The translations under genes and the position numbers were made by a program. From NCBI RefSeq assembly GCF_018141005.1, contig NZ_CP046582.1, forward strand, positions 4,278,001-4,342,000: a stretch of DNA of 64,000 nucleotides, written 5' to 3'. The first letter of the stretch is position 1. Each line of letters starts with the position of its first letter. This document shows, in pieces, positions 1-9,935 of this stretch. The notes below the pieces were generated by a model, which ran no database searches, was not told the origin of the DNA, and saw only the letters and a list, made by a program, of their open reading frames with translations. This DNA comes from Erwinia sp. E602 (GTDB lineage: Bacteria > Pseudomonadota > Gammaproteobacteria > Enterobacterales > Enterobacteriaceae).

Positions 1-1457
1 ACATCTTTCTTCAGCGTATTCATACCGCGCAGGGTGGCCATGCTGGCACCGTACTGCGCGGCGATACCGGACAAGGTTTCCCCGCGCTTAACCACGTGAC
101 GCTGCACGGCACCGGTGTAGACGGTGCCAGCCGGGGCCGGTTCAGGCTCTGCGTTAACCGCCGCTGCGGACTGCAACGGTCGGTTTTCCTCCTTTGGGAC
201 GGATTGTAGCGGGTGCGCCAGGAAGTAGTTGCGCAAGCCTTTATAGATCGACTCGGCAATCTTCTGCTGGTATGCGCTACTGCCAAGCAGTCGCTCCTCC
301 GAAGGGTTGCTGATAAAGCCGGTTTCCACCAGCAGGGAAGGAATATCCGGCGAGCGCAGGACGCCCAGGCTGGCATGTTCCGGTCGGCGCTTGTGCAGCG
401 CGCCGACGCGCTGCAGCTGAGCAATCACTTTTACCGCCACGTCGTAGCCTACACGCTGTGAGTGGCCAAACTGCAGGTCGAGCACCGCCTGGCTGAGGTA
501 CGGGTCTGCCTGGCTGTTGGCCAGCAGGTCGCCGGCACCGCCCAGCAGTTCCGACTGTTTCTCGTGCTGTTCCAGCCAGCCGGCCATTTCGCTGTTGGCG
601 CGACGGTTAGACAGCACCCACACTGAGGCACCTGACGCGCTACGGCTGGGGGCGGCATCGGCATGGATCGATACCAGAAGATTCGCATTCTGCTTGCGCG
701 CCACGTCGGAACGCCCCATCACCGAGATAAAGTAGTCGCCGTCGCGGGTCATCACCCCCTTAAACATCGGGTCGGCGTTCAGCAGCTCTTTCAGCTTGCG
801 GGCGATGGCGATGGTAACATTTTTCTCTTTTAGCCCGCTGGGCCCGATGGCACCCGGGTCCTGACCGCCGTGGCCGGCATCAATCGCCACGATCGCCACA
901 TCGCTGCTGCTGGCACGGGAGGTACGCGGACGTGCGACCTGGTTACCGCTGGTGACGGTGGTCACCGGATTTGCGCCAAACGGATTTTTCGCCGGTTCAC
1001 TGCTGACCGGTGCCGGACGTGAGGTACCCGCGCTGCTGACCGGGGCCGGACGTGCGGCCGGTTTCGCCGGCTGGCGGCTGCTGATGGTAAACACCACGTT
1101 ATAAGTGCTGCCGTTGCGCTGGGTCACCGCGCGGGTTTTACCGGCCTCCGTCAGCTCAAACACCAGACGGATGCTCTGGCTGTCTTTCGCCTCGCTGGAG
1201 CGGATGCGTTTAACCAGGTTCTCGCCGCTAAATTCGAGCGGTAGCCCCTTCACCACGCCGCTCTGGCGGATATCCAGCACCACCCGCTCCGGGTTATGCA
1301 ACGGGAAAAAGGCGTACACCGGCTGCCCGGCAAAGCTGAGTTTTACCGTGGCTTCGTTGCTGCCGTTAGCCACCTGAATATCCGAAAGATTGGCCGCCAG
1401 CGTACTGAAGGTGCAGCACAGCAGCGCCAGCATCAGCCAGGACTTCACCTGCCTCAT
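1..1457 (-). CDS. amiB: N-acetylmuramoyl-L-alanine amidase AmiB (3' end outside window)
   Basis: Periplasmic zinc amidase that cuts the stem peptide from murein during daughter-cell separation. About 485 codons are present and the C-terminus lies beyond base 1. The start ATG (1455-1457) gives a signal peptide ([15 protein letters not shown]...LAA), then an AMIN domain to about residue 130, a Pro/Ser/Ala linker, and an Amidase_3 domain beginning near [11 protein letters not shown] with the zinc residues H and E, then SIHADA and later VETGFISN. A LysM motif starts at [17 protein letters not shown] close to the window edge. The family is usually about 445 residues in E. coli, so this copy is longer at the LysM end. 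It overlaps tsaE by 4 bases (ATGA), so it is translated from the same nnr-tsaE-amiB message. Confidence 0.95.
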   Translation of the reverse strand, partial: MRQVKSWLMLALLCCTFSTLAANLSDIQVANGSNEATVKLSFAGQPVYAFFPLHNPERVVLDIRQSGVVKGLPLEFSGENLVKRIRSSEAKDSQSIRLVFELTEAGKTRAVTQRNGSTYNVVFTISSRQPAKPAARPAPVSSAGTSRPAPVSSEPAKNPFGANPVTTVTSGNQVARPRTSRASSSDVAIVAIDAGHGGQDPGAIGPSGLKEKNVTIAIARKLKELLNADPMFKGVMTRDGDYFISVMGRSDVARKQNANLLVSIHADAAPSRSASGASVWVLSNRRANSEMAGWLEQHEKQSELLGGAGDLLANSQADPYLSQAVLDLQFGHSQRVGYDVAVKVIAQLQRVGALHKRRPEHASLGVLRSPDIPSLLVETGFISNPSEERLLGSSAYQQKIAESIYKGLRNYFLAHPLQSVPKEENRPLQSAAAVNAEPEPAPAGTVYTGAVQRHVVKRGETLSGIAAQYGASMATLRGMNTLKKD

Positions 1458-1930
1458 GCTTCCCCCTCCGCGCGCGCGAACTGCTGCAGCATCTGCTCAC
1501 CGTTAGCCGAGCGGGCACGCAGCTCGGCCTGGCGCGCGTGGCCCTGGTAGCTGAGATGCAGTTCGAGATCGGGTTCAGGCAGTACGCCGGTGCCCTGCTG
1601 CGGCCACTCGACCAGACAGATACTGTCGTCACCGAAGTAGTCACGGATGCCCATAAATTCCAGCTCTTCCGGATCGGCAAGGCGGTACAGGTCAAAATGA
1701 TAGACGCGGCGATCGGGCAGCACGTAGGGCTCCACCAGCGTATAGGTCGGGCTTTTTACGTTGCCCTGATGCCCCAGCGCCTGCAGGAATCCACGGCTGA
1801 AGGTGGTTTTTCCTGCACCGAGATCGCCATAAAGATAGAGGGTCGCCGCGCCATCACAGGCGCGGGCCAGCCGGGCACCCATTGCGAGAGTTGCTGCCTC
1901 ATCGGGCAACGCGATTACACAGGTCATCAT
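1454..1930 (-). CDS. tsaE: tRNA threonylcarbamoyladenosine biosynthesis ATPase TsaE
   Basis: ATPase subunit of the TsaBDE complex that makes t6A37 on ANN-decoding tRNAs in the cytoplasm. The 158 residues match the family length (153 in E. coli). A Walker A motif GDLGAGKTT lies at residues 35-43, followed by the hallmark [10 protein letters not shown] and the Walker B-like region [10 protein letters not shown]. Two adjacent ATG codons are available (1928-1930 and 1925-1927); the first matches the E. coli MM start. The start overlaps the nnr stop by 4 bases and its own stop overlaps the amiB start, which indicates tight translational coupling in the operon. Confidence 0.97.
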   Translation of the reverse strand: MMTCVIALPDEAATLAMGARLARACDGAATLYLYGDLGAGKTTFSRGFLQALGHQGNVKSPTYTLVEPYVLPDRRVYHFDLYRLADPEELEFMGIRDYFGDDSICLVEWPQQGTGVLPEPDLELHLSYQGHARQAELRARSANGEQMLQQFARAEGEA

Positions 1931-3450
1931 TCTTTTATATTCGACATCTCAGGATTAACAAACAGATACAGCCAGGAGAACAGATCGGTTGCCAGCATAC
2001 CACGCGTACCATAGCGCCGTGCTACCGCGTCTGCCGCTGCGCCGTGCGCGACACAGCCCGCGCAGGCTGCATCAAACAGTGAGAGCCCTTGCCCCGCCAG
2101 GCTGGCAATAATACCGGATAACACATCGCCCATGCCGCCGCTGGCCATGCCGGCATTGCCGACATCGGCAATCGCCAGCGCCCCCTGCGGCCCGGCAATC
2201 AGTGTGCCGGCACCTTTCAGCACCACCACGCCGCCATAGCGTTTCGCCAGGCGCTGTGCCGCAAGTAAGCGGTCACTCTCAATTTCGCTAACGTTACTGT
2301 TCAGCAAACGCGCCGCTTCACCCGGATGTGGCGTAATAATGCGATTTTGACGTTTATCGGGGCTGATTGCCAGCAGGTTAAGCGCATCGGCATCCCAAAG
2401 CATCGGTTTGTTTGAGTTTTCGACCTTCTTTAAGGCCTTTTTACCCCAGTCGCGCTGTCCCAGTCCCGGACCGATGACGATCGTATCGGCCCATTCCAGG
2501 CCGTCATCCAGCGTCTGTGCGTCCAGCTCCTGCACCATCAGTTCCGGGCGGGCGGTCAGCAGCGGCGCCACATTATCTTTGTGAGTAAGCACTCGCACCA
2601 GGCCTGATCCTGTGCGCAGCGCCGCTTCAGCGGCCATACGTATAGCACCCGCCGTGCCGTGATCGCCGCCGATTACCAGCAGCTTACCGTGATCGCCTTT
2701 GTGTGAGGTGGCTTTGCGCGGCTGCAGCCAGCGCGTGAGGTGCGTTGCGTCAAAGCGGGCGATGGCGGGAGGCTGACTGGCCAGGAATGCTTCCAGTCCC
2801 AGCGGGTGATAATGCAGCCGGCCCCGGTAGTCGCGCGCTTTTCCGGTCAGTAGCCCGGGCTTAAGGGCGATAAAGCTTAGCGTATGCGTAGCGATAATCG
2901 CCGCACCGGGCGTTGTACCGGTAGTGGCCGCTAACCCTGAGGGCACATCCACGGCAAATACCGGGGCCGGATGGCCGTTTGCCCGCTCAATCAGCCGCGC
3001 GTAAGGTTCAGCAGGGGCGCGGTTCAGCCCACTACCGAGCAGCGCATCGACGATAACGTCCACACTCTGCGGCCAGGCCGCCGATGCTGCGTGGATCACA
3101 CCGCCCGCCGCCCGCCAGGCTTCCCGTGCCTGCCGGGCTTCCTCGGGCTGCGACGTATCACTCTCCACCGCCAGCAGCGTCACGCTGATGCCCGCTGCCT
3201 GCGCCAGCCGCGCCACCACATAGCCGTCGCCACCGTTATTACCGTGGCCACACAGCACCAGCCAGTGACGGCTATCGGGCCACAGGCGCTGCAGTGCGCT
3301 GAACGCCGCCTGCCCGGCGCGCTGCATCAGTTCATACAGCGTCAAACCCAGGCTGTCCGCCCCTTCGCGCTCCAGCCGGGCAATCGCCTCCACAGGCCAG
3401 ACAGATTCAGGTAAACTTAACGGGTCTTCCAGCTGGTTCAGGTTATTCAT
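1927..3450 (-). CDS. nnr: Bifunctional NAD(P)HX epimerase / ADP-dependent NAD(P)HX dehydratase
   Basis: Repairs hydrated NADH and NADPH. The N-terminal YjeF_N epimerase domain (residues about 15-220) carries the glycine-rich [15 protein letters not shown] at 66-80. The C-terminal ribokinase-like dehydratase domain (about 230-500) carries [16 protein letters not shown] and [13 protein letters not shown] motifs. Length of 507 is normal. It heads the nnr-tsaE-amiB operon. Its ATG (3448-3450) and the queG ATG (3449-3451) share two bases on opposite strands, so the two genes diverge from one CATG and any promoter of each must lie inside the other gene. Confidence 0.96.
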   Translation of the reverse strand: MNNLNQLEDPLSLPESVWPVEAIARLEREGADSLGLTLYELMQRAGQAAFSALQRLWPDSRHWLVLCGHGNNGGDGYVVARLAQAAGISVTLLAVESDTSQPEEARQAREAWRAAGGVIHAASAAWPQSVDVIVDALLGSGLNRAPAEPYARLIERANGHPAPVFAVDVPSGLAATTGTTPGAAIIATHTLSFIALKPGLLTGKARDYRGRLHYHPLGLEAFLASQPPAIARFDATHLTRWLQPRKATSHKGDHGKLLVIGGDHGTAGAIRMAAEAALRTGSGLVRVLTHKDNVAPLLTARPELMVQELDAQTLDDGLEWADTIVIGPGLGQRDWGKKALKKVENSNKPMLWDADALNLLAISPDKRQNRIITPHPGEAARLLNSNVSEIESDRLLAAQRLAKRYGGVVVLKGAGTLIAGPQGALAIADVGNAGMASGGMGDVLSGIIASLAGQGLSLFDAACAGCVAHGAAADAVARRYGTRGMLATDLFSWLYLFVNPEMSNIKE

Positions 3451-4588
3451 GTCGCATCCTCTCGATCTCCATCAACTCGCCCGGGATATTAAACAGTGGG
3501 GGCTTGAACTCGGCTTTCAGCAGGTCGGTATCACCGATACCGATTTAACGCTGGAGGAGCCGCGCCTGCAGGCGTGGCTGGATAAACAATACCACGGCGA
3601 GATGGACTGGATGGCGCGCCACGGTATGATGCGCGCCCGCCCCCACGAACTGCTGCCCGGCACCCTGCGGGTGATCAGCGTTCGTATGAACTATCTGCCG
3701 GCCAAAGCCGCCTTTGCCAGCACGCTGAAAAACCCCCGTCTGGGCTACGTCAGCCGCTACGCGCTGGGCCGCGACTACCACAAAGTATTGCGCAATCGCC
3801 TGAAAAAGCTCGGTGATATGATCCTTGAGCGCTGCGGCGACGCGCAGTTCCGGCCGTTTGTTGACTCGGCCCCGCTGCTGGAGCGCCCGCTGGCGGCCAA
3901 AGCCGGGCTGGGCTGGACCGGTAAACACTCGCTGATCTTAAACCGTGAAGCCGGATCGTGGTTTTTCTTAGGGGAACTGCTGATCGACCTGCCGCTGCCG
4001 ATTGACAGTCCGGTGGAGGAAAACTGCGGCCGCTGCGTCGCCTGCATGACCACCTGCCCGACCGGTGCCATCGTCGAACCCTACACGGTAGACGCGCGTC
4101 GCTGCATCTCCTATCTGACCATCGAGCTGGAAGGGGCGATCCCGGAAGAGTTCCGCCCGCTGATCGGCAACCGCATCTACGGCTGCGACGACTGCCAGCT
4201 GATCTGCCCGTGGAACCGCTATGGCCAGCTGACAGATGAAGATGATTTCAGCCCGCGCGCGGTGCTGCACGCGCCGCCGCTGACCGAGCTGTTTGCCTGG
4301 GATGAGGCTAAATTCCTGCGCATCACCGAAGGCTCGGCCATTCGCCGGATTGGTCATCTGCGCTGGTTGCGCAATATTGCCGTCGCCCTGGGTAACGCAC
4401 CGTGGGATGAACACCACCTGCAGGCGCTGGAAAGCCGCCGCGGCGAAAACACGCTGCTGGATGAGCATATTGCGTGGGCTATCGCCCAACAGCTGGCCCG
4501 CCGGGAGGAAAATGCGGTAGAGGTGCAAACCAGCCAGCAAAAACGCCTGGTACGGGTAATAGAGAAAGGATTACCGCGTGATGCTTAA
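3449..4588 (+). CDS. queG: Epoxyqueuosine reductase QueG
   Basis: Cobalamin- and Fe-S-dependent enzyme that reduces epoxyqueuosine to queuosine in tRNA. The 379 residues match the family. Two ferredoxin-like cysteine clusters are visible, CGRCVACMTTCPTGAI near residue 193 and CDDCQLICPWN near 248, which together bind two [4Fe-4S] clusters. The C-terminal third is helical and typical of QueG. It diverges from nnr with a two-base head-to-head overlap. The downstream gene is a tRNA on the opposite strand, so queG is monocistronic. Confidence 0.96.
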   Translation: MSHPLDLHQLARDIKQWGLELGFQQVGITDTDLTLEEPRLQAWLDKQYHGEMDWMARHGMMRARPHELLPGTLRVISVRMNYLPAKAAFASTLKNPRLGYVSRYALGRDYHKVLRNRLKKLGDMILERCGDAQFRPFVDSAPLLERPLAAKAGLGWTGKHSLILNREAGSWFFLGELLIDLPLPIDSPVEENCGRCVACMTTCPTGAIVEPYTVDARRCISYLTIELEGAIPEEFRPLIGNRIYGCDDCQLICPWNRYGQLTDEDDFSPRAVLHAPPLTELFAWDEAKFLRITEGSAIRRIGHLRWLRNIAVALGNAPWDEHHLQALESRRGENTLLDEHIAWAIAQQLARREENAVEVQTSQQKRLVRVIEKGLPRDA

Positions 4589-4901
4589 TTGCGCAAGGTG
4601 ACGAATTTCAGCCACGCGAAAACTATCCACACGCTGTGAATAAAATTAAAAAAGCGTTGTCATTCAACCGGGAAAAAAAGCACAAGCGATCTGCATAACA
4701 GAATGAAACATTAACAATAATAATAAAAACAGTATGTTACGCAGAATATGTAAGAATTTACTGAGATCGTGGAAAAAACCACTGCCAGCGTAAGCTGTGG
4801 ATAACTCTGTTTACGATTTTTCACTATCCGGATCGACAAGACCACCGCACGGCGCCCGGCGCTGTGGATAATTATGCTGCGTATTGAGAAAGTTTATTAT
4901 C
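4589..4901. other. AT-rich intergenic stretch between queG and tRNA-Gly
   Basis: About 310 bases with no plausible reading frame. It is AT-rich in the centre (4620-4770). I see no strong terminator hairpin for either convergent gene. Confidence 0.6.
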
Positions 4902-4977
<76 letters not shown>

Positions 4978-5067
4978 TTAGAAGTGATGCTGCTTTACTG
5001 CGCAAATCAACGTGTAACTTATTGATTTTTATAACTTTTACCTCGCCATTCCGGAGAGGAGGTCGCT

Positions 5068-5096
5068 ATTATGGACCTCTTTGGCTGGAGTGGCAA
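5068..5096 (-). promoter_or_regulatory. Promoter of tRNA-Gly copy 1
   Basis: Minus-strand -35 TTGCCA (5096-5091), 17-base spacer, -10 CATAAT (5073-5068). The same -35/17/-10 pattern stands upstream of copy 2. It leaves a leader of about 90 bases before the mature tRNA. Confidence 0.7.
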
Positions 5097-5316
5097 GCGG
5101 AGTTTTGAAAAAATATCGTGTTGCGCAAAAATCTGGCGATCCAGGGCAACAGTTTGCTCATCAGAGTTAGATGATTCCACATTTTCTCCGCATCTGTCTC
5201 TGCAATCGGCTCGCGTAAAGCACCACTCAGTGCCCGGCTTCACGAAAACACAGCAGGCCGGGGAATGTCGGCAGCAAAGAGAATGAGGCGAAGGATAAGC
5301 ATCATGCAGAAACGAA

Positions 5317-5342
5317 AAAAGGACCCGAAGGTCCTTTTTTCA
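5317..5342 (-). terminator. Rho-independent terminator after tRNA-Gly copy 2
   Basis: Perfect hairpin with arms AAAAAAGGACC and GGTCCTTTTTT around a CGAA loop (TTCG on the minus strand), followed by T residues on the transcribed strand. It lies about 35 bases downstream of the tRNA at 5376-5451. Confidence 0.85.
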
Positions 5343-5375
5343 CTCGCCTGCCGGCGTAACCGACGGCGAAAAATT

Positions 5376-5451
<76 letters not shown>

Positions 5452-5527
5452 TTGGGTGGTGCAATCAAACATTTGGTAATTGTTTGATTAGATTCATCTT
5501 TTAATTCCTGAATCAGGAATGGGCGCT

Positions 5528-5556
5528 ATTATGGCGTGCCGGGGCGGCGCTGGCAA
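5528..5556 (-). promoter_or_regulatory. Promoter of tRNA-Gly copy 2
   Basis: Minus-strand -35 TTGCCA (5556-5551), 17-base spacer, -10 CATAAT (5533-5528), followed by the GC-rich discriminator AGCGCCC expected for a stringently controlled stable-RNA promoter. Confidence 0.7.
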
Positions 5557-5698
5557 GCCCTGATAACGGCTTTTTTCACCTATCCGTGCTGACTGCTATA
5601 AAAACCTCCAGTTTCGCCAGGTTACGGCGAAATTCTCACCATTTCCGCCGGGTAAACCTGAGCGCTGTACATCCTGAACGAAATCCGTATTATTTATT

Positions 5699-5717
5699 GA
5701 GAACGATTATCAATTAC
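5699..5717 (+). promoter_or_regulatory. Probable Fur box upstream of the siderophore-binding protein
   Basis: The 19-mer GAGAACGATTATCAATTAC agrees with the GATAAT-type Fur consensus at about 13 of 19 positions by eye. It lies 22 bases before the ATG of the gene at 5740, a position where bound Fur would block transcription. Confidence 0.65.
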
Positions 5718-5739
5718 ACTTACATAGGATGTGACTATA

Positions 5740-6717
5740 ATGCCTCTACATCGTTTAACCCGTGCCTGCCTCGCCAGCTGCCTGTTACTGACCGCCGGTG
5801 CCGGTTTCACCACCGCCGCCACCGCCGCTATCCCTGCTGCAGCTTCCACCGCTTCCGACAGCGTGGCGATAACCGACAGCATTAACACCCAGACCATCAA
5901 GAAGAACCCAAAAAACGTGGTGGTCTACGATCTGGCAATACTGGAGATCCTCGACGTGCTGGGCGTGAAGGTTTCCGGCCTGTCGCTGCCACAGAAAAAA
6001 GGCAGCTTCCCGCCGTTCCTCAGCCAGTATGAGTCCGGCCCTTACTACAACGCCGGTAATCCGTTTAAGCCGGACTTCGAGACGTTGCGTAAAGAGAAGC
6101 CGGATCTGATCATCGGCGGTGAGCGCGCCTTTGAATCCACCGACAAGTTCCGTGAAATTGCGCCAACGCTGGAAATGACACTCGATCACGCCCATCTGCT
6201 GCAGAGCCTGGAACAGCGTACCCGCTCGCTGGGCGAACTGTTCGACAGGCAACCGCAGGCCGAAGCTGCGATTAAGGCGCTGGAAGAAGATGTGAATAAG
6301 GTGCGCCCGCTGGCGGAGAAGGCCGGCACGGCGATGACCATCCTCACCACCGGCGATAAGCTGATGGGCTACGGCAGCGGCGGCAAATATGGCTTTATCA
6401 CCGACTTTATCGGCTTTAAGGATGCGACGCCGTTAACCCACAACAGCCGCTTCGGCGAAGTGATCGACAGCGCGCGTATCGCCAAAGCCAATCCGCAGTG
6501 GATCTTTGTGATTGACCGCGACTCGGTGCTCGGCAAAAGCCCTGGCTACAGCAACGCAAGAAAACTGCTGGATAATGCCGATGTGAAAGGAACCGATGCC
6601 GCCAAAAACAACCGCATCATCTACCTGAACGCGCAGGAGATTTACGGCTCCGGTGGTATCACTACCTACCGCAACCAGGCGCAGCGGATTTACCAGCTGC
6701 TGAAAGACGCGAAATAA
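5740..6717 (+). CDS. Periplasmic siderophore ABC-transporter substrate-binding protein (FatB/CeuE/YclQ type)
   Basis: Captures a ferric siderophore in the periplasm for an ABC importer. The 325-residue protein has a signal peptide (MPLHRLTRACLASCLLLTAGAG...) and the class III substrate-binding fold: VVVYDLAILEILDVLGV, LRKEKPDLIIGGERAF, MGYGSGGKYGFITDFIGF and NRIIYLNAQEIYGSGGI. I chose ATG 5740 rather than GTG 5731 because AGGA at 5726-5729 is well spaced only from the ATG. A Fur box precedes it, so iron starvation should induce it. No permease or ATPase gene is nearby, so it is an orphan binding protein that must borrow membrane partners. It lies between tRNA-Gly copies 2 and 3, which suggests insertion into the tRNA cluster. 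Confidence 0.85.
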   Translation: MPLHRLTRACLASCLLLTAGAGFTTAATAAIPAAASTASDSVAITDSINTQTIKKNPKNVVVYDLAILEILDVLGVKVSGLSLPQKKGSFPPFLSQYESGPYYNAGNPFKPDFETLRKEKPDLIIGGERAFESTDKFREIAPTLEMTLDHAHLLQSLEQRTRSLGELFDRQPQAEAAIKALEEDVNKVRPLAEKAGTAMTILTTGDKLMGYGSGGKYGFITDFIGFKDATPLTHNSRFGEVIDSARIAKANPQWIFVIDRDSVLGKSPGYSNARKLLDNADVKGTDAAKNNRIIYLNAQEIYGSGGITTYRNQAQRIYQLLKDAK

Positions 6718-6844
6718 GCGCAGACGTTAAGGGACGGGCGGTGGCCGCATCGCCCGTTTAACCACTTCATGCCCTGAATGCGTCGTTACGCCAGTGCCTG
6801 ATGCACGCAGATAGCGGATGGCACAGCGCTGTGGCTGAGAAACA

Positions 6845-6871
6845 AAAAAAGGCCCCCGAAGGGACCTTCTT
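6845..6871 (-). terminator. Rho-independent terminator after tRNA-Gly copy 3
   Basis: On the minus strand AAGGTCCC-TTCG-GGGGCCTT followed by a T run (the A run at 6843-6850 on the plus strand). One G-T pair in the stem. It lies about 35 bases past the tRNA end, the same layout as at copy 2. Confidence 0.8.
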
Positions 6872-6906
6872 TCGCATCCGGCAGACTACAATCTACCGGA
6901 TTAATC

Positions 6907-6982
<76 letters not shown>

Positions 6983-7025
6983 AGGGGTCGTACCGATGTA
7001 ATTTTCTGACCGGTACGGGGAGCGC

Positions 7026-7053
7026 ATTATACGGAGTTTCCTTACCCCTGCAA
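7026..7053 (-). promoter_or_regulatory. Promoter of tRNA-Gly copy 3
   Basis: Minus-strand -35 TTGCAG (7053-7048), 16-base spacer, perfect -10 TATAAT (7031-7026), then the GC-rich GCGCTCCCC discriminator. Confidence 0.75.
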
Positions 7054-7105
7054 CCCCTCGTGCAAAAAAACTTTCATAAAACCGTTCGATCGGCTGTTTT
7101 TCCAC

Positions 7106-7134
7106 CATCCTGAGTCATTTTCTGACTCAGGATG
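7106..7134. terminator. 12-bp perfect stem-loop upstream of the tRNA-Gly promoter
   Basis: CATCCTGAGTCA and its exact complement enclose a TTTTC loop. No T run follows on either strand, so it may be a weak terminator or 3' stabiliser for orn read-through rather than a strong intrinsic terminator. Confidence 0.45.
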
Positions 7135-7224
7135 AATGAAGCGCGGCACGCGCCATTCAGTCCGGGCCTTACGCCGCCACCTCCCTCGCTTCGCGCGCGC
7201 GTCAGCCTTTCGTTGCACGGCCGC

Positions 7225-7770
7225 TTACAACTGAATAAAGTGCTCGCGGTAGTAAGCCAGTTCGGCCACCGACTCGCGGATGTCGTCCATCGCCTGGTGG
7301 CTGCCCTGCTTTTTAAAACCGGGCAGGATCTCCGGCTTCCAGCGGCGCGCCAGCTCTTTCAGCGTGCTCACGTCCAGATAGCGATAATGGAAGTACGCTT
7401 CCAGCTCCGGCATATATTTGAACAGGAAACGGCGATCCTGGCCGATGCTGTTGCCACAGATCGGGGAGGTATTGGCCGGTGCCCACTGTTTGAGGAACTC
7501 AATGGTCGCCAGCTCGGCGGCGCGATCGTCAAACTGGCTGGCCTTAACCCGCTCAACCAGGCCGCTGTTGGTGTGGGTACGTACGTTCCACTCGTCCATC
7601 AGCGCCAGCTGAGCGTCCGACTGATGCACGGCAAACACCGGCCCCTCCGCGAGAATGTTCAGGTCGGCATCGGTCACCAGAGTGGCGATCTCAATAATAC
7701 GATCCTGCTCCGGGTCCAGCCCGGTCATCTCAAGATCGATCCAAATCAGATTATTTGCATTAGCAGTCAT
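7225..7770 (-). CDS. orn: Oligoribonuclease
   Basis: DnaQ-family 3'-5' exoribonuclease that degrades 2-5-mer RNA to mononucleotides, an essential last step of RNA decay. The DEDDh residues are visible in WIDLEMTGL near residue 11, the middle motif around [11 protein letters not shown], and [10 protein letters not shown] near the C-terminus. The start at 7770 ([10 protein letters not shown]) reproduces the 181-residue E. coli protein; a frame extension of four codons upstream has no support. It diverges from rsgA, as in other enterobacteria. Confidence 0.96.
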   Translation of the reverse strand: MTANANNLIWIDLEMTGLDPEQDRIIEIATLVTDADLNILAEGPVFAVHQSDAQLALMDEWNVRTHTNSGLVERVKASQFDDRAAELATIEFLKQWAPANTSPICGNSIGQDRRFLFKYMPELEAYFHYRYLDVSTLKELARRWKPEILPGFKKQGSHQAMDDIRESVAELAYYREHFIQL

Positions 7771-7872
7771 AGTGCGTCTCACGGTAGCCAGAGCGGCATT
7801 GTCTCAATTTAGCGTGTATGATAGACGTTTTGCCCGCGAAGGGCGAAATATGCCGTAACCGTGTGAGGAACA

Positions 7873-8934
7873 GTGACTAAAAACAAACTATCCAAAGGTC
7901 AGCAACGTCGCGTGAGTGCCAACCACGATCGTCGCCTGAAGCAGCGTGCCGATAAACCCGAGCCGGATGACAGCCTGTTTGGTGAAGCACGTGATGGCGT
8001 GGTGATCAGCCGTTTTGGTATGCATGCCGACGTTGAAGACGCGGACGGTTCGGTGCACCGCTGTAATATCCGCCGGACCATTCGTTCGCTGGTCACCGGC
8101 GACCGCGTGCTGTGGCGCCCCGGTGTTGAGGGCGGTGCCACGGTCAAAGGCATTGTTGAAGCCGTACACGAGCGCACCTCGGTGCTGACCCGTCCGGACT
8201 TTTACGACGGCGTAAAACCGATTGCCGCCAACATTAACCAGATTGTGGTGGTGTCGGCGATTCTGCCGGAGCTGTCGCTGAACATTATCGACAGGTATCT
8301 GGTGGCCTGCGAAACGCTGGGCGTCGAACCGCTGCTGGTGCTGAATAAAACCGACCTGCTGGACGACGAAGCCCGCGCCTTTGTCGACGAGCAGATGAAT
8401 ATCTACCGCCATATCGGCTACCCGGTGCTGATGGTATCGAGCTACCGCAAAGAGGGCCTGGCCGAGCTGGAGCAGGCGCTGGCTGGCCGTATCAGCATCT
8501 TTGCCGGCCAGTCCGGCGTCGGTAAATCCAGCCTGCTGAACGCGCTGCTGGGGCTGGAGCTGGGTAACAATGAGATCCTGACCAACGACGTGTCAGACGT
8601 CTCTGGCCTCGGCCAGCACACCACCACCGCTTCGCGCCTGTATCACTTCCCGCACGGTGGTGACGTGATCGACTCCCCTGGCGTGCGTGAATTCGGTTTA
8701 TGGCACCTGGAGCCGGAACAAATCACCCGCGGATTTGTCGAATTCCGTGACTATCTGGGTGGTTGTAAATTCCGCGACTGCAAGCACGACACCGATCCAG
8801 GCTGTGCCATCCGCGAAGCGGTAGATAAAGGCGAGATCGACGAGTCCCGCTTCGTCAACTATCACCAGATTCTGGAAACGATGGCTGAAGTGCAGGCAAA
8901 AACCCGCCGCAATTTCACCAGCGACAAAGACTGA
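7873..8934 (+). CDS. rsgA: Small ribosomal subunit biogenesis GTPase RsgA
   Basis: Circularly permuted GTPase that tests and matures the 30S subunit. The 353 residues show the OB-fold N-terminus (residues about 40-105), then G4 NKTDLL before G1 [14 protein letters not shown] and G3 DSPGVREF, the permuted order of this family. A C-terminal zinc-binding segment has C-K-F-R-D-C followed by H and C ([16 protein letters not shown]). The start is GTG at 7873 with GAGGAA seven bases upstream. It diverges from orn with 102 bases between them. Confidence 0.97.
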   Translation: MTKNKLSKGQQRRVSANHDRRLKQRADKPEPDDSLFGEARDGVVISRFGMHADVEDADGSVHRCNIRRTIRSLVTGDRVLWRPGVEGGATVKGIVEAVHERTSVLTRPDFYDGVKPIAANINQIVVVSAILPELSLNIIDRYLVACETLGVEPLLVLNKTDLLDDEARAFVDEQMNIYRHIGYPVLMVSSYRKEGLAELEQALAGRISIFAGQSGVGKSSLLNALLGLELGNNEILTNDVSDVSGLGQHTTTASRLYHFPHGGDVIDSPGVREFGLWHLEPEQITRGFVEFRDYLGGCKFRDCKHDTDPGCAIREAVDKGEIDESRFVNYHQILETMAEVQAKTRRNFTSDKD

Positions 8935-9026
8935 CGGCGCTGCCGGGGCGGCCATAGCCTTAACCCCCCGGCGCTGCTACAATCCGCCCCCTTTTCTCTT
9001 TTGCTGTCTTAAGCCAGGAGGCTCAC

Positions 9027-9926
9027 GTGTTAGATCGTATTAAACTCGGCCTGAATAACTTACTGCCGAAACAAGCCCTGACTGAACTGGCCGGCTGGGG
9101 AGCCAGCAAACGCGCCGGCTGGCTGACGAAAGCGGTGATCGACGCTTTCGTCTGGTTCTATAAGGTCGATATGAAAGAGGCGCAGAAGCCGGATACCGCC
9201 AGCTATCGCACGTTTAACGACTTTTTCGTCCGCCCGCTGCGCGACGATGCCCGCCCGCTGAATACCGATCCTAACCAGCTGATCCTGCCGGCAGACGGTG
9301 CCATCAGCCAGCTGGGCCGCATTGAAGGCGACCAGATTTTCCAGGCCAAAGGCCATACCTACTCGCTGGAAGCGCTGCTGGCCGGTCAGGCCGCGATGGT
9401 GGATCTGTTCCGTGACGGCGAGTTCGTCACCACCTATCTGGCACCGCGCGACTATCACCGCGTGCATATGCCGTGCAACGGCATCCTGCGCGAGATGATC
9501 TACGTGCCGGGCGATCTCTACTCGGTGAATCCGTTGACCGCACAGAACATCCCGAACCTGTTTGCCCGTAACGAGCGTGTCATCTGCCTGTTCGATACTG
9601 AGTTCGGTCCGCTGGCGCAGATCCTGGTCGGTGCCACCATCGTCGGCAGCATTGAGACCGTCTGGGCCGGTACCGTCACCCCACCGCGTGAAGGCGTGAT
9701 CAAACGCTGGAGCTGGCCGGGTGCCGAAGAAGAGGGCTCCGTGGTGCTGCTGAAAGGCCAGGAGATGGGCCGCTTCAAGCTCGGTTCTACGGTGATTAAC
9801 CTGTTCGCCGCGGGCAAAGTCCAGCTGGCAGAAAGCCTGGCGGCGGAGAGCAAAACCCGCCTCGGCGAACCGCTGGCCATTGCACTGCAAAAAGAGAGTG
9901 CGGAAGATGTTCTCCACCACCCATAG
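9027..9926 (+). CDS. psd: Phosphatidylserine decarboxylase proenzyme
   Basis: Inner-membrane pyruvoyl enzyme that makes phosphatidylethanolamine. Self-cleavage at the LGST motif (Ser254, within [13 protein letters not shown]) creates the pyruvoyl group, and the catalytic-triad partners Asp90 and His147 are in place. The 299 residues are shorter than the 322 of E. coli because the acidic C-terminal tail is missing. The start is GTG at 9027 behind CCAGGAGG. mscM begins 9 bases downstream, so the two form an operon as in E. coli. Confidence 0.97.
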   Translation: MLDRIKLGLNNLLPKQALTELAGWGASKRAGWLTKAVIDAFVWFYKVDMKEAQKPDTASYRTFNDFFVRPLRDDARPLNTDPNQLILPADGAISQLGRIEGDQIFQAKGHTYSLEALLAGQAAMVDLFRDGEFVTTYLAPRDYHRVHMPCNGILREMIYVPGDLYSVNPLTAQNIPNLFARNERVICLFDTEFGPLAQILVGATIVGSIETVWAGTVTPPREGVIKRWSWPGAEEEGSVVLLKGQEMGRFKLGSTVINLFAAGKVQLAESLAAESKTRLGEPLAIALQKESAEDVLHHP

Positions 9927-9935
9927 CAGGCCGCC

